NCBI GenBank assembly: GCA_031359995.1
Contig: JANMAT010000087.1
Location: 1 to 44,559, forward strand
Direction: 5' to 3'
DNA: 44,559 nt
Source of the DNA: JANMAT01 sp031359995
Lineage (GTDB): Bacteria; Actinomycetota; Acidimicrobiia; Acidimicrobiales; Ilumatobacteraceae
The translations under genes were made by a program, and so were the position numbers. The number at the start of each line of letters is the position of its first letter. The first letter of the stretch is position 1. Shown here one piece after another: positions 15,265 through 23,342 of this stretch. The notes under the pieces were generated by a model, which worked only from the letters and a program-made list of their open reading frames with translations, ran no database searches and was not told the origin of the DNA.

Positions 15265-17278
15265 CCCGCTCGATGACGCAGAGCTGGTCGAACTTCTTCT
15301 TCGGCGCCCTCGACCCGGGTGGTTGGATCACGGTGGACAAGCCGCCGGCGGCGCTGTGGTTCCAGGCCGCGTTCGCCAAGCTGTTCGGGTTCTCGTCGTG
15401 GAGCTTGCTGCTGCCGTCGGCCATCGCCGGTGCCGGTGCCGTGTGGCTGCTGACGGTCACCGTGCGGCGCGTGTGGGGCCGCACCGCCGGGTTCGTGGCC
15501 GGCTTCGCCCTGGCCCTCACGCCCGTCGTGCTGGCGGTGAGCCGCTCGAACAACCCCGATGGCGTGCTCATGTTCTCCGTGGTCGCCGCGGCGTGGGCGA
15601 CCGAGCGCTCGATCTCCACCCGCAAGGCGCGGTGGATGTACGTCGCCGGCGGCCTGTGCGGGTTCGCCTTCCTCACCAAGCTGCTCGCCGCCGGCCTCGT
15701 GATGCCCGGCATGTGGCTGGCCTACCTGCTGGCGGCCCGGCACCCGTGGCGGTGGCGCGCGGGCCACCTGCTGCTGGCTGCCGCGTCGTTCGTGGGCGTG
15801 GCCGGCGTGTGGGTGGGCGCCGTGCAGCTCACCCCGGCCAGCAGCCGGCCCTACATCGGTGGGTCCACCGACGGCACCGCCCTCGATCTGATCGTCGGCT
15901 ACAACGGCCTCGGCCGGGTCACGGGCAACGGGAACGGTCCCGGCGGTGGTGGTGCCGGCGGCGGTGCCCGCCCGGGCGGCTTCGGCGGCGCGGCCGGCAG
16001 CGGGAGCGGCTTCACCGTCGACCAGTTCGGCGGCACGCCCGGCATCGACCGTCTGTTCAACAACGGCATGGGTGACCAGGTGATGTGGCTGGCGCCCGTG
16101 GCCGGCGCCGCCGCGTTGGCCGGCGTGGCCGACGCCGTGCGCCGACGGCGCCTCGACAGCAAGGTCGGCTCGGTCGTGCTGTTCGCCGGCTGGGCTGCCG
16201 TGGCGTACGTCGTGTTCGCCTTCGCCGAAGGCATCTACCACAACTACTACGTGTCGCTGCTGGCCCCGGCGGTGGCCGCGCTCGTGGGCGTCGGTGCGGC
16301 CATGGCGCGGCGGGCCGGCCGGGTCGGGCGCGTCATCGTGGTGGCGGTGCTCGTCGCCACCGCCCTGCTGCAGCTGGCGTTGCTGCGCCGCATCCCCGCC
16401 TACACCTGGCTGCGGGTCGTGGTGCCGGCCGGTCTGGCCCTGGCCGCCCTGGCCTGGATCGGCCTCGCCGTGGGGCGGGGCGCCGGGCGCAAGACCATGC
16501 TCGGCACGGTGATCGCCACCGGTGGCGTCGCTCTGCTGGCCCCGGCCGTGTGGGCGTGGAACGGCACCCAGTCGCCCAGAGCGGCACCTTCCCCGACGCC
16601 CGCCCGGCCGTGGTCGGATCCGCCTTCGGCGGCCCGGGTGGCGGGGCGGTGCCGGGCGGGGCGGCCGGTGCGGGCGGGCCGGCCGGTGGCCTTCCGGGCC
16701 CGGGTGCCTTCGGCGGCGGCCTCGACGCGAGGATGCTCACCTGGCTGCGCGCGCAGCGTACGACGGAGCCGTGGCTGGTGGCCGTGAGCAGTTCGATGCA
16801 GGCGTCGAGCGCCATCATCGGTGGCGACTCGGTGATGGCCATGGGCGGCTTCTCGGGCAGCGACCAGGCCATGACGCCGACCCGCCTGGCCGAGCTGGTC
16901 GCCAACGGTGAGCTCCGCTTCGTCATGGAGGGCAACGGCGGCGGCCCCGGAGGCTTCGGTGGTGGCTCCGACATCACCGGCATCGTCAGCCAGGCCTGCA
17001 TCGCGGTGCCCGCCTCCACGTGGGGCGGTACGTCGGGCACGCTGTACGACTGCCGGGGCAAGGCCGATGCCGTCCGTGCCGTGAAGGTCGCGGCCGCCGC
17101 CGGCGGCCAGGGCTTCCCCGGTGGTGCCGGCGGGCCGGGCGCGCCTAGCGCCGAGGTCGAGGCGTGCCTGAAGGAGGCCGGTGTCAGCCCGCCCGACCCG
17201 AGCTCGGGCGGGGCACCGCTGGCGGTCGACGACCCGAAGGTGATGGCGGCGATGCAGACCTGCTTCGCCGCCGGCTGA
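15260..17278 (+). pseudogene. Glycosyltransferase family 39 (ArnT/PMT-like), 5'-truncated and frameshifted
   Basis: Translation begins AATRSMTQSWSNFFFGALD and PGGWITVDKPPAALWFQAA, the first luminal loop of GT39 membrane mannosyltransferase-like proteins. The preceding first transmembrane helix and its acidic motif (about 50-60 residues) are missing. Hydrophobic helices follow to about 16560. At about 16576-16580 the reading frame breaks: the frame up to WNGTQSP continues in the next frame as QSGTFPDARPAVVG, which fits loss of one C. The second frame carries the Gly-rich linker and soluble C-terminal domain to 17278. The 5' cut is at the joint with the histidine kinase fragment. It would normally glycosylate surface polymers or proteins using polyprenyl-linked sugars. 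Confidence 0.85.
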
Positions 17279-17283
17279 TCGGC

Positions 17284-17327
17284 TCTGGGCGCGATGTGTC
17301 TCGCCGGTGAGACACCTCGCGCCCAGA
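17284..17327. terminator. Large hairpin, 19-bp stem
   Basis: Arms 17284-17302 and 17309-17327 are reverse complements with one mismatch, around a 6-nt loop. It begins 6 nt after the glycosyltransferase stop and lies between convergent genes, so it fits a bidirectional terminator. No T-tract. The near-palindromic GTGTCTCGCCGGTGAGACAC core could alternatively be a dispersed REP-like element. Confidence 0.7.
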
Positions 17328-17388
17328 AGTTCCCGGGCGCCGCCGTCGACGATGCGGCCAGGGCCGCGGGACGACGGCCGTCGGTGCG

Positions 17389-17745
17389 TCAGGGGTTGCA
17401 GACGATGGTGCCGCTCGGCGCTGTGGTCGGGTCGGTGCACAGCGGCCCGAGGTTGGTGGTGACGTTCGGTCGGGTGATGAACGCGAGCGGTCCGGCGCGA
17501 TGCTCGCCGTTGAACGGCGTCGAACCGGTGAAGCCGCACGGGGCGGTGTCGGCCGGATCGTTGAACCAGAAGCCGACGTTGAACGTGTTCGTCGGCGCGA
17601 GACCGGCGCCCTTGTCGAAGCCGAAGATCTGGTCGAGCAGGATCGTCTTGATCTGCACGCGGCCGCGGCCGTGTCCGTCGACGTGGATGTCGGACTGGTA
17701 CCAGGCCAGCCCGAAGTCGTTCTTGAAGGCCGGGTCCGGTGCGCC
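17389..17745 (-). pseudogene. Unknown, probably exported protein, 5'-truncated
   Basis: About 117 codons in one frame: DPAFKNDFGLAWYQSDIHVD, GHGRGRVQIKTILLDQIF, TFNVGFWFNDP, PCGFTGSTPFNGEHR, then a Thr/Pro/Cys-rich end. Beta-rich, with two Cys near the C terminus, suggesting a secreted protein. The family is not recognised. No start codon or signal peptide precedes it: the frame runs directly into a plus-strand anti-sigma-like fragment at about 17745, so the 5' end is lost. Confidence 0.5.
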
Positions 17746-17963
17746 GTTGGCTCTTCTACCAGGCGTGGTTGAAGGGCGACGGTGGCCTGGTGCCGATCGG
17801 CACGTTCCACACGGGCGATCACGTCGTGCTGTGGGCCGGTGTGGCCCTGCAGGACTTCCCCACGATCACGGTGACGCAGGAGGAGGTCGGCGACCAGAGC
17901 TCGTCGGGTCTCCGGGTGCTCTCCGGCTCGGTGTCGCCGGAGGGCGACGGGCCGGGTCGCTGA
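17746..17963 (+). pseudogene. RskA-type anti-sigma factor, C-terminal fragment
   Basis: The fragment reads FYQAWLKGDGGLVPIGTFH, TGDHVVLWAGVALQDFPTI and TVTQEE, then SSGLRVLSG. This matches the extracytoplasmic C-terminal domain of RskA-like anti-sigma-K factors, with the YQAWL strand, the G-T-F turn and the closing VTxE and SGxxVL strands. The N-terminal zinc-finger/anti-sigma domain and transmembrane helix are missing, and no sigma factor gene is adjacent. The GTG at 17739 is in frame but has no credible start context. The break coincides with the 5' end of the minus-strand unknown protein. Confidence 0.65.
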
Positions 17964-17967
17964 CGGG

Positions 17968-19311
17968 TCAGCCGGGGCGGATGGCACCGACGACGCTGCG
18001 GCCGGCGAGGATGCCGATCTTCACCACGTCGCCGGTGCGGGGGGCGTGCACGATCTTGCCGTCGCCGATGTACATGCCGACGTGCCCCAGGTTCAGGTTG
18101 AAGAACACGAGGTCGCCCGGTTGCAGCTGGTCGAGCGGCACGTGGGGGAAGGCCTGGAACTGCGACACGGTGTAGTGCGGCATCGACACGCCGGCCGCGG
18201 CCCACGCCCACATGGTGAGGCCCGAGCAGTCGAACGTGTCGGGGCCGACGGCGCCGAACACGTAGCGCTTGCCGAGCTGGCGGAGCGCTTCGGCCACGGC
18301 GATGCCGGCCGCCGGTGATGGGGCCGGGATGTTCTCGGGCGGGGCGACGGTGGGGGCCGGTGCCGGCGGGTCGGTGGTGGCGGTGGGGCGCGTGCCGCTC
18401 GCCGCCGCGGCCGGGGCCGTGGTCGCCTTGGTGGTGCCGGTCGTGCCCTTGGCTACGGGAGCGGCGGTGGCCGTGGTGCCCGCGGCGGCGACGACGGCGG
18501 CCTTGCCGCCTCCGGCCGGTGCCGCGGCCGCGGTGCGGGCCGTCGGGGCGGCGGTGGTGGCCACCGTGGTGGTGGTGCGGGCCTTCAGCTCGGCGGCCTT
18601 GCGGGCCAGCGCTTCGGCCTCGGCCTTCTGCTTGGCGGCGGCGGCCGCTTCGGCCTCGGCCTCCTTGCGGGCCTGCTCTTCGGCCACCAGTTGCGTCAGC
18701 GCGCCGTTCACCTTCGACGCCAGCGTGGTGAGCTTCTGCTGGGTGGCGACCACGGCGGCGCTGCGCTGCGCCAGCGTCTCGTTCAGGCGCTCCTGCTCGG
18801 CTTTCTGGGCGCTGAGCTGGTCGACCAGCCGCTGGGTGTCCTCGACGGAGGCCCTGGCCTGGTCGATGACATCGGTGCTGCCGCCGAGGGCGACGGGGGT
18901 GTAGCCCCGGGCCAGCTGCAGGTTCACGGCGCCGTCGTCGACCATGACGGCGGCGAGCCCGCTGGAGGCATCGCCGTGCATGTACGCGTTGATGGCCAGG
19001 TCGGCGGCCTGCTTGTTGAGGGTGGCGGTCCTGGACTGCTGCCCGGCCAGCCGGGCCGTGGTGTCGGCGGCCTGGCCGTCGAGGCGGGCGAGCTCGTCCT
19101 GGGTCTGCTTGGCCTGCTCGTTGAGCCGCTCGGCCTCCTGGGTGAGCTGCTCGCGCTGGGCGGCGATGCGCTTGGCTTCGGCCCGCTTGTCGCTGATGGC
19201 GTCGGCCGAGGCCCGGCCGGGCAGGGCGGTGAGGGCGAGACCGAGGAGCACGACGACGCCGACGGCCCGCCGCCGATGTTTCGGTGTCGGCTGGTCGCTC
19301 CCGTCCGTCAT
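17968..19311 (-). CDS. Secreted NlpC/P60 peptidoglycan hydrolase with coiled coil (RipA-like)
   Basis: A 447-aa exported protein. The signal peptide covers residues about 14-37 (VVVLLGLALTALPGRASA). A long coiled coil follows (about 38-245: ISDKRAEAKRIAAQREQLTQ onward), then an Ala/Thr/Pro-rich linker (about 246-330) and an NlpC/P60 domain (about 335-445). The catalytic triad is visible: Cys362 in FDCSGL, His410 in LGHVGMYIG, His422 in IVHAP. The layout matches RipA/FtsEX-type D,L-endopeptidases that cut stem peptides during division. The coiled coil probably keeps the enzyme inactive until a divisome partner binds. The ATG is preceded by CATCTT at 7 nt. Stop is 4 nt from the RskA-fragment stop. 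Confidence 0.92.
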   Translation of the reverse strand: MTDGSDQPTPKHRRRAVGVVVLLGLALTALPGRASADAISDKRAEAKRIAAQREQLTQEAERLNEQAKQTQDELARLDGQAADTTARLAGQQSRTATLNKQAADLAINAYMHGDASSGLAAVMVDDGAVNLQLARGYTPVALGGSTDVIDQARASVEDTQRLVDQLSAQKAEQERLNETLAQRSAAVVATQQKLTTLASKVNGALTQLVAEEQARKEAEAEAAAAAKQKAEAEALARKAAELKARTTTTVATTAAPTARTAAAAPAGGGKAAVVAAAGTTATAAPVAKGTTGTTKATTAPAAAASGTRPTATTDPPAPAPTVAPPENIPAPSPAAGIAVAEALRQLGKRYVFGAVGPDTFDCSGLTMWAWAAAGVSMPHYTVSQFQAFPHVPLDQLQPGDLVFFNLNLGHVGMYIGDGKIVHAPRTGDVVKIGILAGRSVVGAIRPG

Positions 19312-19318
19312 GATGACG

Positions 19319-19324
19319 AAGATG
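19319..19324 (-). promoter_or_regulatory. Leaderless-type -10 (CATCTT) overlapping a small dyad
   Basis: On the minus strand CATCTT lies 7 nt before the ATG at 19311. It overlaps GATGT-TACG-ACATC (19321-19334), a 5-bp dyad that could be an operator. Confidence 0.35.
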
Positions 19325-19426
19325 TTACGACATCCGTCACCCCGCTGTCATCTCAGGCGCATCTCTGTCACGAAACCCGCAACCGGTCCGCCCGATGGAC
19401 CGGGCCGAGCGGCGCGGCCGACCCGG

Positions 19427-20093
19427 TCAGGTGCGGAACTGGCCGACGCGCGCTGCACACTGGTCTGGATCTCGTAGGTCGTCGCCGTCTGCTCCTCGAC
19501 CGCGGCGGCGATCACGTGCTGGGCCCCGCTGATGTGGCCGATGATCTCGCGGATGTCGCTGGAGCAGGCTCACCGCGTGCGCGGCCGCCGTCTGCATGGT
19601 GGTGACCTGATCGGTGATCGAGCTGGTGGCCGACGCCGTGGCGCGCGCCAGCTCCTTCACCTCGTCGGCCACCACGGCGAAGCCCTTGCCGGCCTCGCCG
19701 GCGCGGGCTGCTTCGATGGCGGCGTTCAGGGCCAACAGGTTCGTCTGCTCGGCGAGGGTGGTGATGGCGAGCACGACGCCCGAGATGGCCTCGGAGCTGG
19801 CGCCGAGCGACCCCATGATGTCGTCGGCCCGATCGGCGGCGGTGACGGCGGCGGCGGCGACACCCACCGTGTCGCTGGACGACCGGGCGATCTCGGCGAT
19901 GGCCTGCTGCATCTCGTCGCTCGACGACACCACGATCTCTGGTACCGGGGTTGCCGATCCGCACGGCTGACAGCGTAGTCGGCGCCATCGTGGCGAAGAT
20001 CGCCAGCGCGGCCACCGCGACCACGGCCGACGCGGTCAACTTCGCACGGACGGGGAGGTCACGCAGGCGGAGTCGACGGGATCGTGCGGGCAT
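19427..20093 (-). pseudogene. Methyl-accepting chemotaxis protein, internally deleted and frameshifted
   Basis: The N-terminus is RLRLRDLPVRAKLTASAVV followed by a first transmembrane helix and SAVRIGNPG, starting at the ATG at 20093. At about 19940 it joins, in another frame, EMQQAIAEIARSSSDTVGV and the signalling hairpin AITTLAEQTNLLALNAAIE, AARAGEAGKGFAVVADEV. The sensor domain, second transmembrane helix and HAMP domain are therefore missing. A second frame change near 19562 is needed to read DIREIIGHISGAQHVIAAAV and EEQTATTYEI. No chemotaxis genes are adjacent. The signalling tip is well conserved, so the damage is recent or artefactual. Confidence 0.85.
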
Positions 20094-20318
20094 GAGCGGG
20101 TCTGCCTTGGTGGAGGGACCGGACGCAGGTTCGATCGACCACGGGGCGCCGAACTGGGGGGGTAGCCGGCCGGGAGCGGTCTCGCCGGGGGGCCTCCCCC
20201 GCCGATCGACGGTCGTAGGCAGTACGCTCGGCGGGCTTGACCAAGTCTTGAACGATGCTCCGCGCATGCTCCCCGAGCGGGCGCCGACAGGTGAGCGGGC
20301 CGGTCCGAGGAGAACGTG

Positions 20319-21212
20319 ATGACGCGCAACGGGGATGCGAAGGGCGCTCGTGTCGCGCTCGCCGCCGCCGTGCTGATCAGCGCGGGTCTGCTGGCCAAGG
20401 CCCTCCTGTCGACCGGGCCGGAACCGGCCTCGTCGCTGTCCGCGCCCACCACGCCTGCGGCGACCGCCGCCCCTGCCCCGACGACCGCCGCCCCGTCGCC
20501 GGTGGCGATCGTCGCCGCCGGATCGACCGTGACCGGATCGACGGTGACCGGATCGACGGTGACCGGATCGACGGTGACCGGGAGCACGGTGACCGAGCCG
20601 GCCGGCCGGCTGACGAACGCGCCGTGCCAGGCCATCGTGCTCGTGCACGGTGGCGCCTACGTGGTGGGCGATCACACGCTCATGGACCAGCCCTTCGCCG
20701 AGCCGTTGCAGGCCCACGGCTGGAGGGTGTGGAACGTCGACTACCCCCTGCTGGCCGACCACCCCGACATCCCCTACGACCCGCTCCAGCCCTGGTACCC
20801 CCGGACCGACCTCACGGCGGTGCCGCCGGCCATGCGCGAGGTGCACGAGCGGGCGGTGACCGCGGTGATCCCCCAGGTCGAGCAGGCCCTCGCCTCGGGC
20901 TGCCCGGTGACCCTCCTGGGCGTGTCGGCGGGCGGCTCGATCGTGCTCGACCTGGCCCACCGCTACCCCGACGTGCGCGAAGCGGTCGTGGTGAGCTCGT
21001 CGGCGGTGGCGCCCGAGCGGCTCGGCGGGGCGCCCGTGCGGATGTTCTACGGCGGCCTCGACAAGACGGTGCTTCCCGCCGCGACCCTGGAGACGTGCGC
21101 GCGGTGGAAGGCGAAGGGCTCGGTGTGCGAGGCCCACGGGGTCTGGGGCGGCGCCCACGGCGACGCCGCGGTCGAGTCGGTTGCCCTCGACCACCTGCTG
21201 GCCGAAACCTGA
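20319..21212 (+). CDS. Membrane-anchored alpha/beta hydrolase (esterase-like)
   Basis: A 297-aa protein: an N-terminal hydrophobic segment (VALAAAVLISAGLLAKALL), a Pro/Ala/Thr-rich linker with five STVTG-type pentapeptides (about 68-92), then an alpha/beta-hydrolase domain. The oxyanion motif is VLVHGGAYVVGD, the nucleophile Ser is in LGVSAGGS, Asp is near YGGLDKT, and His is in WGGAHGD. It is probably tethered outside the membrane and acts on an ester or amide. ATG 20319 follows GAGGAG at good spacing; the GTG one codon earlier is an alternative. Confidence 0.85.
   Translation: MTRNGDAKGARVALAAAVLISAGLLAKALLSTGPEPASSLSAPTTPAATAAPAPTTAAPSPVAIVAAGSTVTGSTVTGSTVTGSTVTGSTVTEPAGRLTNAPCQAIVLVHGGAYVVGDHTLMDQPFAEPLQAHGWRVWNVDYPLLADHPDIPYDPLQPWYPRTDLTAVPPAMREVHERAVTAVIPQVEQALASGCPVTLLGVSAGGSIVLDLAHRYPDVREAVVVSSSAVAPERLGGAPVRMFYGGLDKTVLPAATLETCARWKAKGSVCEAHGVWGGAHGDAAVESVALDHLLAET
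20520..20594 (+). repeat. 15-bp tandem repeat, five units, in frame
   Basis: Five consecutive 15-bp units of the GGATCGACGGTGACC type, with three exact copies and two diverged end units. They encode the GSTVT pentapeptide array in the linker of the alpha/beta hydrolase. The repeat length is a multiple of three, so slippage would change linker length and keep the frame. Confidence 0.9.
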
Positions 21213-21263
21213 ACGACACCGGAGCTCTTGCTACGAAGATCGTCGGCCTGGCCCCATAGAGTG

Positions 21264-21857
21264 ATGTCGGCGGCCGCGCCGCCCTACTCGCTGCCCAGCG
21301 AGGACGCCCTCGTCGACCACGTGAAGCGCATCGCCGGCCAGACCGGCCTGCCGATCATGCTCTACAACTTCCCCGCCCGGACCGGAGTGGACATGACCAC
21401 GCCGTTCCTTCGCCGCCTGGTCGACGTGCCCGAGCTGGTGGCCATCAAGGAGTCGAGCGGATCCATCGCCAAGCTCCACGAGCTCGTCGTCGACCTCGAC
21501 AACCGGTTCACCGCGGTGTGCGGTTCCGACGACCAGGCACTCGAGTTCTTCCTGTGGGGCTCGCGCAGCTGGGTCGCCGGGGCGTCGAACTTCCTGCCGC
21601 ACGCCCACGTCCGCCTCTACGAGACGGCGGTGCTGAAAGGCGACATCGAAGGCGCCCGCACCCTGATGCGGCTGCTGCTGCCCCTGTTCTCGGTGTTGGA
21701 GAACTCGGGCAAGTACGTGCAGTACGTGAAGGCCGGCATCGAGGCCATGGGCATGGCGGTGGGGGCACCCCGGCCACCGCTGTGCCAGCTGAGCGAGGTC
21801 GAGCGGGCGAGCCTCGACGGGCTGCTGGGCGGCCTGCGCGAGCACGGCCTGGTCTGA
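21264..21857 (+). pseudogene. DapA/dihydrodipicolinate synthase family protein, 5'-truncated
   Basis: The fragment covers the C-terminal two thirds of a DapA-type barrel: SAAAPPYSLPSEDALVDHV, GLPIMLYNFPARTGVDM, LVAIKESSGSIAKLHEL with the Schiff-base Lys, AVCGSDDQALEFFLWG and the C-terminal helices. The first about 100 residues are missing, including the TPF strand and the catalytic GTTGE-type Thr/Tyr region. TAGAGT at 21257-21262 looks like a -10, as if promoter and coding region were joined by a deletion. Family enzymes are pyruvate-dependent aldolases or synthases; the substrate is unknown. Confidence 0.85.
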
Positions 21858-21974
21858 GCGCACCCACCCTGCCGGGCCGACCGCGGCCCCTCCTGCGATC
21901 GCCGATCGGTGCGTCGTCAGACGCTGTTCACGCGCTCGTCACAGAGGCGTGATCCCCCTCGAACCCTGGTTCCG

Positions 21975-21980
21975 TACCGT
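21975..21980 (+). promoter_or_regulatory. Leaderless-type -10 (TACCGT)
   Basis: TACCGT is followed by 7 nt and the ATG at 21988 of the Rieske gene, favouring that ATG over the in-frame GTG at 21949. Confidence 0.5.
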
Positions 21981-21987
21981 CACCAAG

Positions 21988-22496
21988 ATGGTCGTGACCG
22001 AGGCCGACTGGCTCAACGAAGAGGCACCCGGCCCGGTTGCGACCGCGTGGTTCGACAACCTCAGCCCCGGCCTGGAGCGGGCCTGGCACGCCGTCGCCAC
22101 GAGCGACGAGGTCGGCACCGAACGGCCCTTCGGCATCACGCTGCTCGGACGCCCCTGGGCCCTGGCGCGTCTGCGCGATGGGCTGGTCGCCTTCGAGGAC
22201 CGTTGCCCCCACCGGATGGCGCCGCTGCGGATCGGCTCGGTGTGCGGCGGGGCGACCCTGCAGTGCGCCTACCACGGGTGGCACTTCGACGGTGCCGGTC
22301 GCTGCGTGGCCATCCCCGCCCTCGGTGCCGATGCCGCCATCCCGCCGCGGGTCCGCGTGGCGACCGCGGCCCCCTCGCCCTCGACCTGTGCACCGAGGTG
22401 CACGCCCGCGTCGACCGCCTCAGCGTGATGTACCGCCGCCTGCTCGCCGAGCTCGTGCACGGTGCCACGACGAACCCGACCCTGGAGGATGTGTGA
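21988..22496 (+). pseudogene. Rieske non-heme iron oxygenase with catalytic domain deleted
   Basis: Residues about 25-130 form a Rieske [2Fe-2S] domain: FEDRCPHRMAPL and LQCAYHGWHFDGAG give the C-x-H...C-x2-H ligands. The frame then breaks at about 22365-22380. A short C-terminal helix in another frame, LCTEVHARVDRLSVMYRRLL, ends at 22496. The mononuclear-iron catalytic domain of about 200 residues is missing. The stop overlaps the start of the 2-oxoglutarate oxygenase (TGATG), so the tail belongs with its downstream partner. Rieske oxygenases hydroxylate or demethylate aromatic or steroid rings. Confidence 0.8.
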
Positions 22497-23323
22497 TGGA
22501 CGTGCCGGTGATCGACCTGGCCCACACCGACGACAGCACCATGGCCCGCACCCGGGCGGCCGTCGCCATCGACGAGGCCTTCGCGCATGCCGGGTTCCTC
22601 ACCGTCGTGCACCACGGGGTGCACCCGCGCCTGGTGGCGCGGGCCTTCGATGCCGCCCGCTCCTACTTCGACGGGCTCGACGACGAGGCCGACAGCTTCA
22701 GCGTGGGCATGGGACCGCTGGCCCCGCTCAACCGGTGGCCCGACGAACCGCTCGGGTTCCGCGAGCACTGGCTCGCCTACCTCGACGCCGTCGGCGGCCT
22801 CACCGAGCGGCTCATGGGCCTGTGCGGGCTCGCCTTGGGTGTCGGCGAGGGACAGTTCACGCGCGCCCTGTCGCAGGGACGGTTGACGCTGCGCGCCAGC
22901 CGTCACCCTGACGAGAACGGCGGCTCGGCCGTCGTGGACCGCGTCACGTCGCTCACGGTGCTGGCCACCGACGGCCTCTCGGGGGTCGAGATCGTGGAGA
23001 GCGCCGACGGTGCCGGTCGCTCGTGGTCGGTCGACACGCCGTCCGGCTCGTTCGTGGTCACCGCCGGCCCGGCGCTGGCCCGGTGGACCAATGACCACTG
23101 GCGCATCGCCTCGCACCGCGTCACGCCGCCGTCGGCGCGCCCGCTGCGGGGTCGGCGCACCAGCCTGGCCCTGCTGCAGCACCCCGATGCCGACGCGCTC
23201 ATCGACTGCCTGCCCAGCTGTGTGCGCCCCGACCGACCGGCCCGCTACGCGCCGATCACCGCGGTCGAGCTCGACAGGGTCACCTCGGAGCGGAAGCGTT
23301 CGTCGCGCACGAGCGCGGCGTGA
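22496..23323 (+). CDS. Isopenicillin-N-synthase-like 2-oxoglutarate/Fe(II) oxygenase, atypical metal site
   Basis: A 275-aa protein. The N-terminal DIOX_N region is VPVIDLAHTDDS and DEAFAHAGFLTVVHHGVHP. The jelly-roll has SLTVLATDGLSGVEIV, FVVTAGPALARWTNDHWRIA and SHRV with distal iron His207, and RTS at 221-223 for the 2-oxoglutarate carboxylate. The first His of the HxD facial triad appears to be Val146 (AVVDRVTSL), so iron binding may be impaired or the ligand supplied differently. It starts at the ATG overlapping the Rieske stop by 1 nt (translational coupling). It is convergent with the P450. The substrate is unknown. Confidence 0.85.
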   Translation: MDVPVIDLAHTDDSTMARTRAAVAIDEAFAHAGFLTVVHHGVHPRLVARAFDAARSYFDGLDDEADSFSVGMGPLAPLNRWPDEPLGFREHWLAYLDAVGGLTERLMGLCGLALGVGEGQFTRALSQGRLTLRASRHPDENGGSAVVDRVTSLTVLATDGLSGVEIVESADGAGRSWSVDTPSGSFVVTAGPALARWTNDHWRIASHRVTPPSARPLRGRRTSLALLQHPDADALIDCLPSCVRPDRPARYAPITAVELDRVTSERKRSSRTSAA

Positions 23324-23342
23324 CGAGCAGCGCCTGACGCGC

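Noticed and set aside
17739..17963. Complete small gene starting at the GTG at 17739
   Set aside because: The product is only the C-terminal domain of an RskA-like protein with no membrane helix, SD or promoter; it is a truncated fragment.
18269..18904. Plus-strand Ala/Val-rich frame that looks like a membrane protein
   Set aside because: It is antisense to the Ala/Thr linker and coiled coil of the NlpC/P60 protein; the hydrophobicity is an artefact of GC-rich codons.
20520..20594. CRISPR-like array
   Set aside because: The units are contiguous with no spacers and are in frame inside a gene.
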